Source: Coleophoma eucalyptorum (taxonomy: Eukaryota > Ascomycota > Leotiomycetes > Helotiales > Dermateaceae). From it: 64,000 nucleotides of DNA. The position numbers and the translations under genes were made by a program. Every line of letters starts with the position of its first letter. Position 1 is the first letter of the stretch. Below are positions 58,201 to 64,000 of the stretch, piece by piece. Where the stretch lies: NCBI GenBank assembly GCA_026120035.1, contig JALRME010000005.1:310001-374000 (forward strand), given 5' to 3'. The notes below the pieces were generated by a model. That model worked only from the letters and a program-made list of their open reading frames with translations, did no database searches and was not told the origin of the DNA.

Positions 58201-59409
58201 ACTCCAAGCATAAGCATGCATGAATCTCAACAAACCACCAGCCAACCAAACTGCAGGACACCACGTAATATTACGAAGAAGTTGGACGACAGCGATATCT
58301 CCAGTATCCTGCCTTTCACTCAACAAACTCCATTTCAAGCTGATTCAGTTAGCTTAACACCCAGAGTGGCCGTAGCAAATGCCAGATCAAGCTCATCACA
58401 AAATGTCACCCCACAGCACAGGGCCTCAGAATCTGTGCAAAGTCCTTGGGGGCTTGCTGATGAGGACCAGGTGTCTGTAGTTGTCCCTACAGCTCAGCCT
58501 ATTGATTGCCTTGGCTTTGTTGAAGATGGCGGAGATAATCTGCATCCTGTTTACCCACACAATGCAAGCTACAGCCGGCAAAAGACTGATTTGCTACAAG
58601 AGCAGAACACCGCTACAGATGATTTAGATATACCCTTTCAGTCACAAAGACAAAATGGAGTTGAGTTGAAGCACTTAGACAAGCAGAGCACACAACTGCT
58701 TTATGACGAGACGAATAATCCTTGGAAGTTAGGGGTGAATCCTTCTCCTCGCAGACAATCCAAGAAACGTGTATCATTTGGTATATTACCTACGAACGAT
58801 GTGGATAACTCACCTGGATTAGTAACAAAGTCCAACTTATATTCACCCCCTCCAGCGAAGAGTGATTACATATTCGGCGGGGCTTCTGATGAGTTGGAAG
58901 AGGATGAAATGGGAGCAAGTCATGCTGTCCCAGGAGAATTGATGCTTCCGCCTACAACGTACAAACCTGTGCTCTCAGGAAACAAATATATGGCACCTGT
59001 ATCGCCTTTTAAAAGAAGCAGCCCTCCAGTTTCGGCCATGGCAGAAGCTTTCATCGCAGCAGATCGAGAAGAACCCCCGGGGCAGGAAGGCGACATTGTA
59101 TCCACTTCTGAGCGATACCTCAGGCCAATCAAGGAGACCAGGATGAATTACACTGCGAGGGACGGTGACGACGAATTACCGAGGAGAAACGTGTACTCCC
59201 AAAGTCCTTCTCGCGGGCAAAGGACCATGAGCCAGGAGGTTGCACTTAACCTCGATGATATGATTAATGAAATGGATGAGTTCCTGGGGGGGTGGTCTGT
59301 AGAAGCAGATCTCCAGAAGGAATCTGGCGAGGCGGCCCAGGAGAGCAACAAGAAGTCCCCGAATAGGCGAGATAGGTACAGTATTATCAGTAACAATGTC
59401 TGGACCTAG
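55258..59409 (+). CDS. Unrecognised large protein with a PP1-docking (RVxF) motif
   Basis: Intronless, 1383 aa from the first usable ATG; the frame stays open a little further upstream without another ATG. Two ordered-looking blocks lie at the N-terminus: WDSVKYVAEELLYFSSP (about 7-23) and SRWANPWRYRPAHKPDWW..RANVLKWANDC (about 80-120). The rest is Ser/Pro/Gln-rich and probably disordered, with several short basic clusters (for example IKSNVPKRARG). Near the C-terminus KKRVSFG (R1171-V-S-F1174) is a consensus RVxF docking site for protein phosphatase 1. The end (NLDDMINEMDEFLGGW) looks like an acidic helix. I do not recognise a named family; the conserved blocks suggest a fungal nuclear or chromosome-linked regulator, which is inference. 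Confidence 0.78.
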   Translation: MVPSHQWDSVKYVAEELLYFSSPHAPEDIFCEGSDVEDGPPKTREKRKRYVEAANGILCGEIPIILSAALKGPTGESRWANPWRYRPAHKPDWWQPESDDMLFTRANVLKWANDCGRGHLSPAEALAWCKAEAQAERDAISQNAHVPGNECQLDRDSAETSLAEDTEKKVDSSLKKTLIHDTQSKNRTSQGFDNTSVLSTEPNDSMSTLPGNATRNKKRPIDSQWIKSNVPKRARGESLSPTSTPTPVHKITEEKYRSAHRSVSVSASILQSRRPSLSDHVRSGEKSQPERAGKNSSIHNEKSTASKQMEKGSCHHSNSSPIRHDKILPCKRPNLSKGQAQLTTLQPVEARGGNCKVSDPQEVQARNSLHANMPFSGGLNVFGSPLKPLSGQRAHMPEGSIKGAIIDLVNAQCHQDILEPASLAIEHDTVRTPAARDSQASYVTEIAPSTRGIGTFRYRKRKPKDSREYSYRETKLSMGSEDGQRSISNDTGPDQQPEANLEVAHTSPLSLPGIQLPAPASSTHALQDLLQGASKTRSLKRNSRKSTSVLYSSEIASSGSATSPASELHHTPQPHHPHVSTPRIPTPLGLDLSFGFGDFAQSSQNAASIQIGLHTSASVPVGNSANALPSLDTKLSDFSPVQHQSATRDPEHSEVVPEEFPQEPPSSGVTLPNTVAYMASKIYDHANDEHVVAVPSVPMSSTPSIGNGEFLRIWDLQDNSHISGNPPFRSSKRSQSHESLDPLDDISGVQMEHHSSNNREGSALKPTLSNSRQSPLPTPGHDQKEFKSSISPKQFHANNLSQPLPSTAYVSGGVEYSTSTMLELPEASQQLPKFSDAHLANSTLPQNLDPFDYSTQSYDSAFATSPTRKTPVRSHRVVNLPAAGQDEEEDSSMILPTQGRSGELVRSSRDLHISSSSLPLSQRHLGETPVSIQDRDPDTLSLQSSQLLSSSVRKTSSGRKHGRSQSQLLAEWKTKKTLSTPTPSISMHESQQTTSQPNCRTPRNITKKLDDSDISSILPFTQQTPFQADSVSLTPRVAVANARSSSSQNVTPQHRASESVQSPWGLADEDQVSVVVPTAQPIDCLGFVEDGGDNLHPVYPHNASYSRQKTDLLQEQNTATDDLDIPFQSQRQNGVELKHLDKQSTQLLYDETNNPWKLGVNPSPRRQSKKRVSFGILPTNDVDNSPGLVTKSNLYSPPPAKSDYIFGGASDELEEDEMGASHAVPGELMLPPTTYKPVLSGNKYMAPVSPFKRSSPPVSAMAEAFIAADREEPPGQEGDIVSTSERYLRPIKETRMNYTARDGDDELPRRNVYSQSPSRGQRTMSQEVALNLDDMINEMDEFLGGWSVEADLQKESGEAAQESNKKSPNRRDRYSIISNNVWT

Positions 59410-60914
59410 TAATTGTATGACACGGGAATGCAGGAGCACACTGGTAACAGCCACGGGCAAGTCCATAAAGGCACGAGCATGTGAGCATGAGCGTTAGGAC
59501 TGAGGACTTTTTTGACATGCAGTAGGGATATAAAATGGCGCAGATACGGGAGTGCGATGGTATCCGGCGTTCATACGAATACCCTAGCATCAGTGACATG
59601 CTTCTTTCATTTCTTTAATGAGTTTGGTCCTGTAGAATTGTTTAGGTCATCTACTGTACATATGGTGGTGTTTGCGTGGAATCCGATGGATGGTAATCGT
59701 AACGACACAACTTATCACGAGCTCTACAACAATCATCAAGCCTTGGTCTGCTACCACAATGTCCTGCCTAGAATAAATTTACTGGGTTTGTCTCTTTGCA
59801 CTCCTTAACCCGACCCAATTGAAATGTCCATCCGAGGACAGCGCACGCATAGTGGCGGCAGTGAGTGTAATCCAGTAGGAAAGTGCTACAATAAAACGGT
59901 GATGCAGATAGAGTTCTGCATCCATCGGTTTCCCGTAGAATAGTGGCCGTCCGCTGGATGTGCCTCTTGTTCCCGGCGCTGCAAGAAGCACGCAGACATC
60001 GCTGTCGTCAGGATTGGCGAAGCGGTGAATTGCAGTTCCACGTTGTCAATCGATAGGCCAATGTTGCGTGTAGCACAGGCGCATCCCATGGACTTATAGT
60101 ACTCCTTAATGCTGTTGAGGGAAACCTGTGAACGGTCAACGGGCGTCGCGGAAACTAAGGCCATTCCCGCGAAGCGAAAGTGTTGATCTCCTTCACTTGT
60201 GACAGAAGCACGAACCTGCTACCTGTTACCTGAGTGTCCGCAGATTGAGTGAGGAATGGCTTCGCGAAGGCTTCCGTATGGATAGGGGACGATCTAGAAT
60301 GAAAATGTGGACTGTCGTACTGCCCCTACTCATGCTGGGGTGCTGGCGCTGGGATTCTACTCTGGATGGTAAATAATTGTGGTGTATGACATGGTAAGAT
60401 ACGGGTGTCTGGTTCCAAACCCAACAATTCCAATCGCATCCCAATCCCGCGGTGTGCGGCGTCAGGGGTTTCATCAAATGCTCAGCCTTTTCCGGTAGAC
60501 ATTGTGGAGAGAACGACCGTCATCGGGGCTGGTGCTCTCGTTTACCAACTCCACTTGCACTTCCGCCATGCTATGCGGTAGGACTAGACTCAAATCCAAA
60601 TCTAAACTTTCGTTACGCTCTACCAATTTGTACGAAAGAACGACCCACGTTGTCATCCCTTCAACCTCATCCGACCTCGTCCAAACAATCCATACACGTC
60701 CAGCCAGCAGCAACGTGATTCTCTGCGACACCAGCTCGTCGTGCTCACCCCTAGCTGTTCCTAAAATATTCTCTGTCCGCGGCCTGGCGCAATCTCATGC
60801 CGGAGAACCTTGTCGTCCTTGTTACCTCCTTCCATCTTTTACCACAGCCATTGGCGTCCAACACCTACGAATCAATTTCCCACATTGTGCGATTCTTCGA
60901 TAGATGTACGCCTC
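59410..60914. other. Intergenic region upstream of the IP6 kinase gene
   Basis: This 1.5 kb has no supported gene. The stretch from about 60750 to 60914 is open in the kinase frame but contains no in-frame ATG, so it is read as leader. The rest is promoter or 3' end of the upstream gene. No repeat stands out. Confidence 0.5.
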
Positions 60915-63900
60915 ATGTCAATCCCCCCTTCTGAGCCCGAACATGTGGCACTCACCTCACTGGTGAAGCCCGAGCAGGGGCAAGAGATCTCCCGGGATGG
61001 CGATCATAACACAAACCAGCAGCCCTCGACTCCTACCTCACGTCCCAAATCGATGTCGCTGTTGACACAGGCTTTGGCAGCTACAAAAGACAAGAGTGAT
61101 ACGGCCCCGAGCGCGCTGAGGGCGAACGATTCTGCAAATACTCGCCCAGATTCGAAACCTTTCCCCATACCCGCGGCCGAAGAGCAGAACAATGGCATAC
61201 ATTCTTTAGCACAATTTGGCAATCCGACCTTCGACATGGCCACTATTACTACATCTACAGCACATCCTCCCGGCACTGCTTTAAGCGCCGGTGCTTCACC
61301 AACATCCAGTCCAATGAAATTCAACTTTTATGACATGAACGATATTAATTCCTTGCTGCGAAGTCACCGTGACAATCTAAGCCGTGCAAGAGGCCGGGGA
61401 AGTTCGCTGGAACGTACAGAAAGGGAGCGAAGGCTCCCAGCACTTCCCAAAGGCTCAACTAATTCTGGAGATACTGGGTTTAACACTCCTCCTGCGCCGC
61501 CAAGCCCAACTACCTTAGGTTCTATTACTACTACACCACCCACTGACGGCGTGCGAGCGAGATACCGTTCTTGGAGAGATGCCCGTCCTGGTACTGGTAT
61601 CGAGAAAGCATGGTCAATTGGTGGGCAAGGCATTGATGATCCACAAGGCGTAGAGAAGTCTATAACAGAGGCAATGACGGGAGTGGAGCCAAACAATCGC
61701 AGCAGGAAGGCTAGTCACAGCATGCGATTCTTCAAGGAGGGCCTACCGGAGGATAAGACCAAAAAACTTGACAAAAAAGGTCGTCTCTCTAAAACAGGTA
61801 CTCATCGTGGAAAAGACGGCCCTTCATTGGACGCAATCTCAAATTCAACACCGCCAATCTTGGAAGATGGATCTCCAGAAGCATCACGGACACCATCTGA
61901 TAAACCTGAGTCTTTCGCCATTCCGACCGACGTCTCCGAATCTAATATAGAACATATCAAAGCGCTTCCTGCTCAATTGCTTGCCGATATTCGTAGCCTG
62001 CATCATTTGACACCGGGCTCAGGAAAAGACCCCTTTTTTTCTCAAAGTATACCGGTACAGGAGGGAGAGAAGCACAAAGGTGTCTGGATTGACATAGATT
62101 CGCATAGCCCGGGAAAGAGCCATAGAAAACCCGAGGGTGACAGAACTACAGCTGAAGCAACTCAGGGTGACGAGGACGAGCATGAGCTTTCCTCTCCGCT
62201 CAAGAGCGGAGATGAGGACGACTCTGGAGAGGAACAAGTCTCCTCTGCGCTTTTCGTTCCGCACAAGACCCCCCACGAATCTCCACAGCGAGAACGTGAT
62301 GCATTTCATTATCCTACGACGCTTAAGAAGCCTTGGTCTGAAGATCGCGTCCGATCGGACGAATCCGATTCTAATGCACAAGAATGGTTAGAGGAGCATG
62401 AAGTTCCGTCACGCGGGGTTGAGGGCAACTATGTGGACCGAGACGCCACGCCTCAGCCCGATGTACCAAGTGTTCATGTAAAGCAAGCTGCCTCATCGAC
62501 AGAAAAGCTTCCGCAGCCAGTGGAAACCTATGGCCTGCCCGAAATTGAGCGTAAGAGACAACAACCTGACGATACCGGATATATCAGTAAGGATGACTAC
62601 GAATCAAGTCAGACGGAGGATGACCAAGACGTGACTCCAACAGGCTCTTTAAAGCAAACTCGTGTTCTCAAGGACTTATCACATGTTCATGACCACCAAG
62701 AGAAATCAAAGGCACCTTTAGAAGCCATTGAACTCATTCCTTACAAGCATCAAGTCGGTGGCCATACGACGATGTGGCGCTTCTCTAAGCGAGCTGTCTG
62801 CAAGCAATTGAACAATCGGGAGAACGAGTTCTACGAGAAAATTGAGCGTTATCATCCTCAATTGCTCAAATTCTTACCAAGGTATGTATGCTTTCGTGGC
62901 CTGTCGTTAATGCAAAAGCGCCAGCGCTGAGTCTAGCAAAGTCTCCTCCACTTGCCGTTCGTACGTCCCTGATGAATCATCTTGCTAATACAGGTATTTT
63001 ACTTTTTTTCTAGATATATTGGGGTGTTAAATGTCACATTTGAGAAACAACAGCGTAAAAAATCTTCTCGGAAGGATGGCACTGACGCAAATCTGGAAAA
63101 GGGCCAAGAAAATGGTGCAAGTGGCGCTGAAGATCAAAGAGTGGATAGCAAGACCATCTCTCCAGCCGCCAATGACCAAGCCTCTAATGGTGACGGCCGT
63201 CCAAGAATGATCAGTCAGTCGATGCAATTATCTTCTGTTCCGGTTCCAACTGTTACTTTCGCGGACAATAGACATATTATTCCAACGAGCTTTTTACGTC
63301 CTCATCCACACTTGATTGGGCCTCAACATCGGTCAAAGAGCGACACGACTACACTTGCGACAGCTCGGGTTGGACTCAATCAGTCACAGCCTCCCCTTCC
63401 AGAAAGCGACTTCACATTTAGACCTCCGCTGTCTGATAAGCACGCAGCTAGTTGGGGAGCTACAAGTGTCAATAAAGATCTTCGTAACCAGATTTTTAGC
63501 GAAGCATTCTTGCGCAAGCCAATTCCAATTCATCGTCACAAGAAGCCTGCCTCACAAAACAGAGCTCTTCCTAATCGCCATGTTGCCACTCTGCGACCCT
63601 CAATGTCAGAAACTAGCCTAAAGACTCTACAGCCAACTCAATCAGCACAGCCAGCGCAGGTACCCGAGGAATCAATGAGGAGAAGGGCAATGAAGACAGC
63701 TGCTGAACGTAGAACAAGCAGTACTGCTCCTCTGGCTGTGACAGGAACCCAGCCTGCTGGTGCTGCCACGAACGGGCATGCACAACGTATTGAAGAAGGT
63801 GAAGAAAACATTGATGAGAGAACTGGCACCAGTGCTCCTGAACACGAAATTCCCCACGGTCAAGGAGCCCCTACCACGCCCCTTCGACCAAGACGTTACT

Positions 63901-64000
63901 CTAGTGGTGGGCTTCGTCGTAAGCCTAAGGAGGTTGCAGAAGATCGAGGGAATCTGAAGTACTTTGTTGAGGCCGACGATGCTGGCTACAAAGGTGATGA
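60915..64000 (+). CDS. KCS1: Inositol hexakisphosphate kinase, Kcs1 type; C-terminus beyond the window
   Basis: Exon 1 is 60915-62881 and exon 2 runs from 63014 to the window edge (intron 132 bp), about 984 codons so far. Kcs1 makes 5-PP-InsP5 from InsP6, a signal for phosphate status, vacuole function and telomere length. The N-terminal 600 residues are Ser/Pro-rich and probably disordered. From about residue 608 the kinase region begins: ELIPYKHQVGGHTTMWRFSK, then NNRENEFYEKIERYHPQLLKFLPRYIGVLNVTF, typical for the family. A long insertion follows, as in fungal Kcs1. The catalytic PxxxDxKxG motif is not in the window. The splice (AG to A) rebuilds the conserved PRYIGV. The start is the first ATG in the frame. 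Confidence 0.88.

Noticed and set aside
1..64000. Secondary-metabolite gene cluster, CRISPR array, or mobile element with a transposase
   Set aside because: No polyketide, peptide-synthetase or terpene enzyme is seen, no regularly spaced repeat array and no transposase or reverse-transcriptase domain. The single SDR and FAD enzymes lie apart from each other.

Overview
The window is nuclear DNA of a filamentous ascomycete (Pezizomycotina). The evidence is the gene structure: most genes have one to four short introns (mostly 50-165 bp) with GT..AG borders, coding regions lie on both strands with no operons, and the gene content is typical of this group (a CBM18-carrying Crh cell-wall transglycosylase, a Cdc11/Nud1 septation scaffold, long Ser/Pro-rich regulatory proteins, a Dicer-like 2 relic). 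A Leotiomycete is plausible from the general look of the proteins, but this is an inference I cannot test here.

Layout. 1-2130 (-): an unrecognised regulatory-looking protein cut by the window edge. 4196-7977: TYW2/TRM12 (tRNA-Phe wybutosine), an SSP120/nucleobindin-like secretory EF-hand protein and ORC6; the last two are divergent over 227 bp. 10088-15085: an aquaporin-family channel, ALG2 (N-glycan assembly) and a peroxisomal enoyl-CoA isomerase/hydratase with a C-terminal AKL. 16664-24792: two SANT/Myb-like proteins separated by a 6.2 kb stretch with no recognisable gene. 27389-34124: a GPI-anchored Crh enzyme, an FAD/NAD(P) oxidoreductase and the snoRNP factor BCD1. 34125-36823: a relic zone holding a disabled Dicer-like 2 fragment and, on the other strand, a probable FAD-monooxygenase fragment. 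36824-45869: a short-chain dehydrogenase, a TBC Rab-GAP, ZPR1 and RPL26. 49077-59409: the large Cdc11/Nud1 SIN scaffold, divergent from an unrecognised 1383-aa protein that carries a consensus PP1-docking motif. 60915-64000: the start of an inositol-hexakisphosphate kinase (KCS1 type), cut by the right edge before its catalytic motif.

Most genes are housekeeping and act in separate processes (replication origin, tRNA modification, ribosome and snoRNP biogenesis, secretion and glycosylation, cell wall, cytokinesis, inositol pyrophosphate signalling). They do not form a biosynthetic cluster. The most unusual part is the Dicer-like 2 relic, with a stop codon, a frameshift and a lost metal-binding aspartate; the stop and the aspartate change fit C-to-T changes in a CpA context, as repeat-induced point mutation would produce. 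I found no tRNA or rRNA gene, no intact transposon and no clear novel multi-gene system. All coordinates, exon borders and residue numbers were worked out by hand from the sequence.
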